Positions 47,364-57,840 of a DNA stretch of 60,000 nt are shown piece by piece. The stretch is from Takakia lepidozioides. Taxonomy: Eukaryota; Streptophyta; Takakiopsida; Takakiales; Takakiaceae. Numbering within the stretch: the first letter of the stretch is position 1; every line of letters starts with the position of its first letter. The notes under the pieces were generated by a model that was given only the letters and a program-made list of their open reading frames with translations, had not been told where the DNA came from and made no database searches. A program made the position numbers and the translations under genes. The DNA lies in assembly GCA_030704615.1 (NCBI GenBank), contig CM060734.1:5086001-5146000 (forward strand), given 5' to 3'.

Positions 47364-48146
47364 CTATCCACACACTCCTTGCCTCATGTAAAATTTCAAA
47401 TACTGAGAACCGCCGGTTATGAAAATGTTCTCACTGGTCTCGCCAGGGCAATGCAGAGCTCTGGCTTTTGAGACCTGGATGTAGTTTAGAAGAATTTGTA
47501 CTTGGGAGAGCTGGCTGTTGGACCAGGGTCTGTAGAAGTGCTTGACCAGAGGCCACAGGATGGCGGGTGCCTGACATTGCAGCAAGCAGTGTTCAAGGGT
47601 TTCGATTACTGCCGATGAGCAGCATCTGCATAGAAGAGTATCTTCCGAACCCAGCCACTCTCGTACTTTCAACACTCTATTTGCTATTTGCCATAGAAAG
47701 GCCGCTATCTTTGCTAGCCTTGTTTTGTTCCAGATCGTTCCCCAGATGGAATTCCAATTCTCCTCGTTGAAGTGGAAATGACTCCATCGTTCATTCCATT
47801 TTGCCTGCATTGGCTGAGGGTTGGAAAATGCCCGGTAGGCCGATTTAGTGGTGTATTCTAGAAAGGAGACTTTGAAGGGTTTGAATGACCATTCCCACTC
47901 CTTGGGATCAAACTCCAAGTCTGTTAGTGGCCTTCCTGATATCCACACGAAGGTTTCAGATCTTAGCCATTCCTGCAGGGTAACAGTTAAGGGTGGAATG
48001 GGGTCCATGATTCTGGACTTGGAGGACCACCAGCAAATTCTTATGGGGGTGTGGGGAAATGTAGGAAATGTGAGGGGGTAGACACTTTGCAGGTTGAGTC
48101 TCATTGTATCCGTGTTTACCAGGAATGGATATCCCTTGAGAGACAA
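47364..48146 (-). pseudogene. LINE C-terminal zinc-binding domain (zf-RVT)
   Basis: The 260-codon frame shows the conserved WNSIWGTIWNKTRLAKIAAF and LWQIANRVLKVREWL region of the plant LINE zf-RVT domain. It is followed by a Cys/His cluster (CRCCSSAVIETLEHCLLQC). It belongs to the same element as the RT, separated by about 330 bp that are broken in frame. Confidence 0.85.
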
Positions 48147-48474
48147 AGGGAGGGTTTCTGTAACAAAGATGACTGTTATTTTTCCATGTATGATGCATAG
48201 AGTCCAGAAATGGGTTTCAAGGTTGCTTGGTCCCTCCTGGAGATTCGGCAGCCACAGCTCCGCCGCCTCTTGAATGACAATGTCATAGGAATAGTTAGCT
48301 CTGTTTTTCCCTAATATGGAGGATATGTCTTCCTTTGGAATGAAAGAGTTGGTTCTCCATATGTCCGTGACCCTGCGAACTCCTTTGAGGTCCCAAGCAG
48401 ACCATTTTTTAGCCTAGTTCTTCTGAGCCCTAGTGGGGTTGTTCGTGTTCAGGAATAGGGCTTGCCGCAGGGTA

Positions 48475-49224
48475 TCATCGTAAGATGATGGCGCCTTTTT
48501 GGAGAGGAGGGGGCGAAGCTTGGACCACGACGTCCAGATGGACTTCCATAGTGAGCAGGGCACAAGTTTTGCTCCAGTTTACCTTAAAACCGGAGGCCAT
48601 ACAGAAGTTTTGAAGGGTAAGGAAGGCTCTGTCCAGATTGGCTTTCGTTGCTTGCAGGGCCAAGAAGGTGTCGTCTGCAAACATGGATTCTATGATCTGG
48701 GCTGGTTGCTGGGTTATATGGTTGGTTATGTTGAGTCCGTGGATGGTCCTATCAGCCTGCAACATGTGACCCAAAGTGTCTATTGCTATCAGAAATAAAA
48801 AGGGGGATAGAGGGCATCCCTGGCGAACAGAACGAAGCAGGGAGAATGGTTTAGAAAGGTATCCATTGACGAGAACTCTACTCGAAGAGCCCATGAGGAG
48901 GGTTTTAACCTGATCACAGAAAAATTGCGGTAGGCCTATTCTGCGGAGGGCCCCTAAAAGAAATGACCATTCTACCCTATCGAAGGCCTTCTCGAAGTCT
49001 AGGAGGAGCAGGGCTATGGCTTGATTTGTCTCTTTGGCATAGAAGGGTAGTTCCTGGGCGAGCAGAAGGTTATCTAATATGTATCTTCCTTTAATAAATC
49101 CTGTCTGACTCGGACGAATGATGGTTGGAAGATGGGGCTGCAGGCGAATAGCTAGGGCTTTTGCGATGATTTTGTAGGCAACGTTGAGCAGGGTTATGGG
49201 TCTGTAGTTGGCGATATTTGTCAT
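48475..49224 (-). pseudogene. LINE reverse transcriptase core
   Basis: The 249-codon frame carries the RT motifs in order: NYRPITLLNVAYKIIAKALA, QTGFIKGRYILDNLL, LLLDFEKAFDRVEW, VRQGCPLSPFLFLIAIDTL and the catalytic FADDT. It overlaps the upstream frame by 4 nt in a different phase (frameshift near 49220). It stops at 48475 before the zinc-binding domain. Confidence 0.9.
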
Positions 49225-50637
49225 GTCCCCCTTCTTGAAGATGAGGATGATGATGCCTTGAGATAACTGGTGGGCATTCTATGTTCCTGGAAGATGTAGT
49301 GGGCCATGAGCAGAAAATCATTGACGATGTCTTTCCATACTGCTTTGTAAAATTCCACTGGGATTCCATCCAGTCTCAGTGTTTTGTTTAGCATTCTTGG
49401 AGAGAATGACAGACACTGATTTTGGATTGGGGTGGGGGGAAGGGGGGGCAGATTGCTATGGAAGAGGGACTGAAAATGGCTGGCAGCCAGAATGGCCATG
49501 TCCTTGGGGTTAGTGGCTGGTGATCCTACATTTTGGCTAGACAGCTCCGCTATAGATTGGGAGGCTCTGTTTTGTCTAGCTTCGTCGAAGAAGTACTTGC
49601 ACATTTTTTCCCCCTTCGCGGCCCAATTGATTCTAGCCTGTAGTCTAAGTTTTCCCTCTTGTGAAGATTGAAGCAACTCCAAGTTTCTTTTTGCCTCCAG
49701 GTATGTTTGGTATGTTGCTTCGTCACATCTAGGGGATTCCATTCTTGTCTGGCGTACCCTAAGGCATTTTTTGAGAGCTACGAGTTTCCTCTTCCTAACC
49801 TCTGCTATGTGCTTACTAAGCTTTTTACTCTCTGTGCAGACTGCTTTGAGTTTGGAATGAAAACGATCAGCGGGGTTCAAGCAGTCTTCCCCCGACAGAT
49901 CCCAAACTCGAAGCAAGCTTGCCTTGAAGGCAGGGATCTTAAGGAGGGATGCATTCATTCTGTAAACCCCTCTTCCCCTGGTACTGGTGTTTGGGATTTG
50001 GATAGCTGTTGTGACCTGTGCATGATCAAAGCCTGGTGGAATGGGTTCCTGAGGGAGCCTGGATGCCCACTGAATAATGTTCATAGATGTGTAGATCCGG
50101 TCTAAACGGGCCATCTGGAGGTCAGCGAGGGTTCTATTGTTGGTCCAAGTGAAGGTGGGGTGTGGGTCGGTTCCCTGATTCTGATGGATGGTTTCCGTTT
50201 CTACAAGGTTGTGGTTTTGGACTAACTGCAGCCAGGTATTAAGGTCCTCCGCTGGGGGGGCTAGGCCAGATCCTCTACGGTCATGCTGGTTTTCTGTCAT
50301 GTTGAAGTCTCCAGCCAAGATCCATTGGGAGATGGCTGGGTGTTCTTGCATTTTGGTGTCTAAGAGAGACCAGAAATCTAATCTTTCTAGGGGGTTGTTA
50401 GGTGCGTAAATGTTGACTAGGCCTAGCGTACCCTGATTGTTGGGTAAAGAAAGAGCACAGAATTGCTGCCAGGGACCCATATGTTTTCCATAGAGATGAG
50501 GGGATGGATTGCAGATGAGAAGAGAATAGCGGTACCACCCCTAGATCCTGCGGAGGTGGGTTTCCAAAGAGCGAGAACTTTTGGCCATAGATTTGTCCTG
50601 ATTTGTGAGCGGTCGCACCCAGGTGTCTCTTTTTCAT
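49221..50637 (-). pseudogene. LINE endonuclease and N-terminal RT part
   Basis: The frame 50480-49221 (419 aa) begins inside the endonuclease/exonuclease/phosphatase domain. Visible are LVNIYAPNN, WILAGDFNM (the DFN motif) and LDRIYTS, then a linker, WAAKGEKMCKYFFDEARQ, and the RT start DGIPVEFYKAVWKDIV. The N-terminal end of the endonuclease is in another frame (50637-50398), so there is a frameshift near 50400-50480. Some catalytic positions cannot be judged because of the breaks. Confidence 0.85.
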
Positions 50638-50640
50638 TTC

Positions 50641-51407
50641 TTACTGAATTTTAAGAAAAACGAAATCATCTCCAAGTAATCACCTTGTTCAAAATCTACA
50701 GAACCATATGAGTATAATCAAAAGTTGATATGAATGAGATAGTAAAACAGAACCTTCCCTGCTTGCAGCTTGGGTAATAGAACGTTCCTGCAACATTTTC
50801 AGTAACTTGTCCAAGCTCCCTCAAATCCAGCCCAACCCCAGTCTGTGGTTGCTATTAGGAAGATAGTTATGAAACAGGGAAAAACTAGGAACATTGCAGA
50901 TCACAACTCATCACACAATCTTGCAAATGACTACCATCTGGCAAAACTGGTGGTATATTAATATTGAAGATTTTGGAATCAGAGGAAGTATACTTTGTCC
51001 GCCGGAGGCAAGGCAAACACCTAGCAACATCAGAAAAGAGAAGTAGCACTCCCAGAGCAACACCTCAGGGCTTCATCAAGCTCTCGCTCATCTGCACAAT
51101 TGTAACCCAGCCAGTATGCTCGTGCTGCCCACCCCACACATACATGCCCAGCACCACCTGTGACTGCTTCTTGGACTCCAGTAAGGATATTTCAGCGACA
51201 AACAATCTTTCATCCCCTCTTCTCTCAAATCTGGCAATGATGCCACTGCATGACTCCACAGATAAACATACAGATGTGTTATCGAACCCATCCCCAAGAC
51301 TTCGCTTTTCCCATTAATTTTACGAGCTAAACCTATAAAAGTCACTGGCTGAAAACCAAAAGAATGCTGGTAAAGACAGCTCAAAACATAGCTCATACCA
51401 AGACAAC
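50641..51407. other. Gap between LINE and last recognised SKIP31-like exon
   Basis: The missing last SKIP31 exon would be expected here or beyond the LINE, but no matching frame was found. Two minus-strand frames (51259-51065, and an in-frame read-through of exon 9 to 51088) are open without similarity that I recognise. Confidence 0.4.
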
Positions 51408-54400
51408 CTGAGCCCAGAAAAGGCTCTCCCTCCTCAGCTGCTGCATTTGCATCTGCCTGCTGCTGCCCCTGCTACACAACAATAATAATTTTAATGATCG
51501 AAATCAATAGAATGGGAATGCCCAAAAAGATGTGAAGTGTAGACAGATGACCAAAAGTGCCCCATACTTTCAGAACCCTCCACAGAAAGTGAAACCACTT
51601 ACAGGCTCTGATTCAAGTTCTTCTGCAGGAGTGAGCCACCGATCGAAGCAGCGTCCAGATACAGTACACACCAGGAGCTCATTGGATGGATCCAATACAA
51701 TTTCCCGACACGTATCATCACAGACTGCATGCATCAAAGGCAAGCAAGAAACTAATGACTGGCCCGATAGTTAGTGCCGACAAAGACCTTTGAAGATTTT
51801 TAGGTTAAAGGTATAAATCCACCGTCAACACCCGTAGACTCCACAAAGTTACTTGTTTAAATAATGCAGGAAGACCAGCACTAGTGACGGATTAGTTTAT
51901 ATTGATTTCCTCATAGACCCTCGTCTACAGTGCACAATACCGTCATAAATCAATTTGTTCTTCACCAAACCGAATTGAGCTCAATTTAGCTGGACATTTC
52001 AGACCCAAGCATTTTAGGCTCATTACTTATGACATCAGGCTACAGCAACTACGTAACCAAGCTGACATGCAAATGCTCTTGTAAACCATGCACAAAGGTC
52101 GAGTATTGGAGGTTGGCAAAGCCTGAGTATAGGTAGGAACAGTACTGTGGGCTCTGCCAGTCTTCTCGCACAAGAAAACATCACCAATCTGGTGGTAGGA
52201 ACAGGTTCTACCAGAGCACCAATGATCTCCAGCATATACTTCAGCCATGCTTTGGTTACGCCGCCATGCTGTCACTTGGTCTGCAACCGATGTATCCACC
52301 ACCACAAGATCATCATGTACCTGAGAACCACAAAATTCACAAACCATCAGGGTCTTTAGGTCTTTTGAAAAACTTCCAACAATGGCAGGCCCAAAGTACA
52401 GTATCATAACCTACCACACCCCGCTCATAAGAAAAAGATTAGTGTACAAAGCAGGGAACAGTTGGAAATCCTTTTCAAACCTTCCAGAATGAAATCCTTT
52501 TTAAACCTTCCAGAATGTTCCAGATATGAGCCAGAGATCACGAAAACTGATTCCAAAGGAAAAGCAGGTACAACAGCATTTGAGCACAGGATGGGACTTC
52601 AGACTGTATTTTCAATTTTACCAATAATTAGACATAATTAGAATTAATGAGCAATAAAGGTTTTTGTTCTCACATTCTGACCCTGATCTTATTGAACATA
52701 CAAACAATTCAGTAGTTTGGTGCCAGAGTGTACAGCATCCTGCACAATTATGTTGAATAAAGAGAGAATACGGTTCAATTCACTACCTGTGAAGGAAGAG
52801 GAGCCTGACTGCGCTTTGCAGCCTGCATCTGAATATAATATTCGCGAAACTCGCCAGGAGTGTTCCTCACAAATTCCATCATATCCGCCTGGTCGCGCTG
52901 CTCACACCAAACAATACTTAGCAGTCTTCTCTACTTTGACTCTTTCTATCCCCTCTTTACCCCATCCAAATGCAAGCATGAGAGGGACAGTGATGCAAGC
53001 CATGAAATTTTCTCCAAGGATTGGGATAAACAAGTGGGACAGAATGGAACAGACAAGGCTGATGCAGAGGCTAGATCCCTTCCCATCTTTGGAACTAGAC
53101 ACAGGGTAAACAACAAAAACATTTAAGCTACTTCCGTCCCTTTACACCTTAACAGAGTAACTGAACAAAACGTGCCCCACTGGAATGTTGGCAATACTGC
53201 GCAAGTCACAACATACTGAATAACAGCCTGTGTCCAGGCAATTGTGTGTCAACAACCACAGAAAGATATGTAGAAAAATGATTAACCAACCTCGAAGTAG
53301 AGCTTCTTCCATGCACTGCCCCGTGGATTTCCACAGCAATCAGTCCGCAAAGGAGGGCCCCATCGGAGACAGTATCTGAAAGTTTACCACGACCTGTAGG
53401 AGATGTCATTTGCTGGCTTCTGAATTAACCCAGAACTTTGACATGCATGAGCCCCTCGTATTAAAATCACCCATCAAGCTAGCATTAAGAATGAATGACC
53501 TTGGGCGGTAGCAGAAGCAGCCCAGATCAGAACCATAAATGCCATGATCACAGCCCTAGTCAACAAAACCAAGGGTACAAAATGTTATGGAAGGGCCTGC
53601 ACCAGAGGGCCTCATCAGATGCAGCCCTAGGAACCGGCACACACTTGAACATGTAGAAAGATCCTGCACAAAGATGCAATAGGCTTGCTTCGCTTTTTTA
53701 ACATAAACACTCCACACTTGCGTAGTAGAAAGTCAATCTCACAGTATCACACCAACCAGGTCACACAACCTCGAATCTATGGAAAGTTCATTACTTTGCC
53801 GGCGGAAAGCCAGATTTCGAGCACTGCCCTGCATGTTAGCCCAAGAAAACAGGCCTCCATTTCCACCTCTACAACAAGAGATTAGCAACAATTATCCATT
53901 CCCATTTTAGAAAAATGGGCGGACCTCTGAAGACAGGAACTTGAGAATATTCTGAAACAGCTCTGGTGGAACCTTCCCAAAATTGCCTGTCCGAATGCTG
54001 AACTGCAAGGCTGCTCCATCACTCCCAGGTGCTTCTTGAACATGTATTCGGACTTGCCGTCCTCCTCGACTCATCTGAAAAAGGTACAGATACACATCCC
54101 AGCAACACCTTAAAAGCATCCCAAAGGCAAACATGAAAAGTGCAGAAGCCATCTGCTCAGAAGAGACCTTTAAGGCACAGTAACATCACACTGAGGGAAT
54201 TTGTGGAAACCCTTTTAGACATGCCACAACCTCAAGCTATGCTCATGCACAGATTTGCCATTCAACACTCTACCAGGAGGTGCAGGAGAGAAGTACCAGT
54301 GGTAACCTGGCTGTGGGGCATCACTGCTCAGGCTCCAGGCGCGCACATCTGAGGGATTGCAGCGATGCCAGCTCATGGTCGCTCCATGGAAGCCAGGACT

Positions 54401-55497
54401 GGCATCCCGCACCATTTTAGTGGTGGTTAACGGTTGTGTATCTTCCGTACATTCATATCAAACCATCCAAGGACTACCACCAGGAGATGAGAGTGACAGT
54501 TTGTCGGTATTAGGTCCACAAACAGAAAGACTACCTCTACACATAAAGCTGACCTCCACATCCTATCACACAGCATGTGGACTTTACCACTCAGACGAAA
54601 ACTTTGTCTGAAACATCCATATGATACTTCAAAAGTGAACTCCACAACATGTGAAGCATGCAAGGTCGATATGCGGTACTCAGGTAGATGTATTTTATAA
54701 TGACATGTAAAGGTTGAAGCTCCCTACTGACGGCTTCATCTAAACCCTGGAAGTCATTGTTGACTCCATACGCTAGTGTGACGAAGTCCACCTGAGAAAA
54801 ATTTGTAAGGATCTTGATTAAAAGATGCAAACATCGAAGGGCCTATGTGCACGCCACCAAATACTAGGCCATGACTCACCGCCGCCTTCTGACAGCATTC
54901 TCTATATTTACACATGAAGAAGTTATACTAACACGAAGACTCTGTATCATTCCTCCTACAGCGGAAGAAACTGTGTGAGACTACGAGGTTGCCATCTCCT
55001 CCCATACCAGGGAAATATGCTCCGAAGATGAAAGCACATTCAGAAAGCCCACATGCATCAAATTACACTTCCACTCTCTGTTTCAAGAACCATCCCTTAC
55101 ATCAACTCCCTTTGCTTGTATGTTCAAATGAAATTCCACTATCGCGCTAATGCTTGTGAAAAATGCTTATTGAGGCAAGAAAAGGGCTATCCAATATCAC
55201 CATCGGTGGCAAGACGAAGAACGCAAAAGAAACAGAGTGGGTCATCATAAACACCTCCGCTGCATAAACCACATCAGAATGAGAAGGCGAGGAAGGCCTG
55301 GAACCATCGCTCAGAACTTCGGATTCAAGAAACTCCGCCAGCGTAGCGTCATCCTCATTCTCCTCCTCTTCTCCTCCATCATCAGCGGCAGGCATCGGGA
55401 GGGCCAACAGAGGAGGTTCCAAAGGAGCTTCATTCGGAAATTCCATAGCCAAGCCCTCTCTCTTCCACGGAATGTCAGAATCTCCAGCTCCAAACAA
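51408..55497 (-). CDS. SKIP31: F-box protein, SKIP31-like (3' end missing, one frame break)
   Basis: Nine exons are recognised on the minus strand: 55497-55255, 54791-54732, 54074-53925, 53663 to about 53597, 53375-53291, 52897-52787, 52320-52146, 51724-51603, 51468-51408. Together they give about 358 aa. F-box proteins bind SKP1 and select substrates for SCF ubiquitin ligases. Exon 1 has the acidic family motif TLAEFLESEVLSDGS. Exons 3-4 hold the F-box (KVPPELFQNILKFLSSE, then DLSTCSSVCRFL). Later exons have YCLRWGPP, AWKKLYFERDQADMMEFV, EYYIQMQAAKRSQAPLPSQ, CSGRTCSYHQIGDVFLCEKT and CDDTCREIVLDPSNELLVCT, and exon 9 ends EGEPFLGSG. In exon 4 the frame shifts by one base at a GGG run (53625-53627), and its donor is not canonical. 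The expected ~27-residue last exon was not found upstream of or beyond the LINE. Confidence 0.85.
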
Positions 55498-57449
55498 ACC
55501 CTAGCGCAAATGCAACGCCGACCCTATGAAGAATACAAAGTCGTAAAAACCTGCTCTAGATTTTCCTTTGTGATTTTGAGGGCATTTTGAAGCAGAACTT
55601 CCCCAACCAGTAGGCGGGAGCACCAGTGGCATGGAACCGGTGGTCCCATTGGGGGCGGGAGTAGGGAATGGATATGGAATGCCGAAAGGGCCATAATTAC
55701 TTTCTAGCAACCCATGACCACTGGAAAGATGCCCATGACCACTGGAAAGATGCGGGTTGCCATTGGTTACCTGTGGGAGGACCGCGGTCTTGCATGACCA
55801 TATTTTATACCAAGTTCCAGTGACGACAAAGTTGGAACTGGTTTTAGCAGAGGCGAGAATAGGCTCTCTGTGTTCGGTTCGTCATCGTGGTGGTCATTTC
55901 GTTATGGCGCCAATTTCCGAGCTATGTATGTCAAATCCGCGCACTTGCATCATATGCGCGGCAGGTGTGTGGAATGGAGGGTTTGGGGATGTGCGAGCAA
56001 GTGATGCTGAAAGATGTGAAGGCGGACAGATTGATGGTTGTGCAATGGAGATGCGGCTTCTCAATGGCAGGGGAATTGGAGAAAGGTATGGACTCGTAAC
56101 TCTTTTTATGTAGCATTCAATTGGTTGCGGACGTCGGAGCGATCCAGGCTCCAAGAAACAAGATCACTGGATTCTGTCTGGCAAACACGGAAATCCCGCT
56201 TTGAAATCCAAGAAGTGAAGCATTTTTGAGCTCACTCTTTTATGTCGGTCCCTTTTGTGATGGCACTGAAGGGAGAGAGAATGTACTCATAAGACGCTGT
56301 TCGTCGTAGCCTTGGGGCCATTGACCCGCGCCCACTTTGAGCGGAACACAAAGGGACAGAAACTACCTTCGTCAGGGTCTGACGCCGGTAGTATGACTTA
56401 CCTTGGAACAGACAATTGATCTGAGTTTTCCATATATCCTCTAGAAATCCCTTTACACAAGCATCAATCAGCTTTGTGTGATTTGCCCCACTGAAGAGAG
56501 AGTGAGAGAGAGAGAGAGAGCCTAGACCAACATTTCTTGTTAGGTCACGCAATTATGAGACGCCAAACACTTATGTTTAATGTGTTTGCATGTAGGCCAA
56601 GTCTCAAAGCGAACAAAAATCATTTGGATGGGCAACCATCCGTTGGCCCATAGTAGAGAGCTGTTGTGGCAGGGTCATACGTTAGATCCTTCGCAGTGGT
56701 GGGACAACTGGAATGATAAGGTGGCTGTGTCGATTTTCATCCGATTTGGGGAGGTTGGACATAAGAGGTTCATCAAAGCTTGGGCCTGGATTTCTTGGGT
56801 TTATTATCCATGGACGTTGTTGTGATGCTCAGCTTCTGTAGTGGTTGTGGATCAGGTGTGAATGCAACTTACCTTCTAGCAGTTATTTTTTTGAGTCACC
56901 ATGGAGGGGTTCTCAGGGGCACGTGGTCAGAGGGAGAATTTAGAAGTGCACTAAGTTGCACATTTGAGTATTTGGAGACCCCAAATTTTGATGCCTGCTG
57001 TCTATCAGTGTCTAACGGCAATCGTCCACCGTGCCTTTGATGCCCCTCCCAAAAAACCCCGCTCCCCCCTCAAGCTCACACAAGCCCAGGCTCATACTAC
57101 CCTCCCCCCAGACGTCCTTGCACTCCTTATATAATCATTCCAAATCACGCACTCTTACTACTCAAGCCCACTTACATGCCCCATGCTCCTCTCATCATAC
57201 TCCAGCTCGCACCCCCGCGACTGCCTATTTGGAGCCATTGGCTCTGCCTCCCAAAACACCTGGGCCGGCTGCGGTTATGCTCACCCGCCCCCCCAGGCTC
57301 TTCCACGCATGACGCATTGCTATGGGCCCGCCTTGCGGCCCAATCCTCCCCCTCTACTGCCACCATTCTGCTACTACCACACCAACAACTCCCTAATAAC
57401 CCGCACCCCCTTCTGCAGCTTCCCCCCGAGGTCATAGGAGCCATGTCAC
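55498..57449. other. Intergenic, no gene recognised
   Basis: 55498 to about 55800 is the upstream side of the SKIP31-like gene (probable 5' UTR/promoter). A 20-bp direct repeat, CCCATGACCACTGGAAAGAT, occurs at 55712-55752. A GA run lies at 56504-56520. 57030-57440 is C-rich with Pro-rich chance frames. Confidence 0.5.
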
Positions 57450-57840
57450 TACTGCTGCACACCTTTTTTGTAGATGATAAATTGCATCTAAAAATTGAGG
57501 AGATCCATGCTCAGCTGAGAAGATTGTCTCGGCAGATGGAGGAGGCAGGGTATGTACCTGACACTCGCTTTTGTTGCATGATGTGGAGGAGCAGCAAAAG
57601 GACCTGTCTCTTCGCCACCACAGTGGCCATTACTTTTGGGCTGATCAGCATAACACCTGGGACGCCTCTTCGTGTCGTCAAGAATCTTCGGGTGTGTGGT
57701 GACTGCCACACCGCCACCAGGTTCATCTCAAAGATTGTCCACCAAGCAAATTGTTTTACTGGGCACTAACCACTTTCACCACTTTGAAGATGGGTTTGTT
57801 CTTGTGGGATTAAACGATCTATTTCTGGAAAGGTCCATGA
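57450..57840 (+). pseudogene. DYW-domain remnant of a PPR editing factor
   Basis: Fragments in changing frames match the end of a PPR-DYW protein, which in plants edits C to U in organelle RNAs. In order: HTFFVDDKLHLKIEEIHAQL and RRLSRQMEEAGYVPDTRF, then (shifted) LHDVEEQQKDLSLRHHS, then (shifted back) AITFGLIS, PGTPLRVVKNLRVCGDCHTA and TRFISKIV, and lastly NHFHHFEDGF with a degraded CxCGDYW end. The HSE zinc/catalytic motif has lost its Glu through a small deletion after HHS (about 57632). CGDC is retained. No PPR repeats precede it; the upstream sequence is C-rich and unrelated. It is a dead fragment. Confidence 0.88.

Larger units (their letters stand above)
47364..50640 (-). mobile_element. 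Degenerate L1-type LINE
   Basis: Read on the minus strand the order is apurinic endonuclease (50637-49560), reverse transcriptase (about 49400-48475) and C-terminal zinc-binding domain (48146-47364). This is the ORF2 order of plant L1 elements. At least three frame changes or stops separate the parts. No ORF1 is seen, no poly(A) tail is obvious at the low-coordinate end, and target-site duplications were not identified, so both boundaries are approximate. The 5' boundary may extend to about 50700. It lies just downstream of, and in the same orientation as, the SKIP31-like gene. Confidence 0.9.

Noticed and set aside
55501-55710. Minus-strand frame upstream of the F-box start as an extra exon
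   Set aside because: It ends in a stop just before the F-box Met and shows no family similarity; more likely 5' UTR.
57031-57440. Pro-rich frames upstream of the DYW remnant as PPR repeats
   Set aside because: C-rich composition, no 35-residue PPR pattern.
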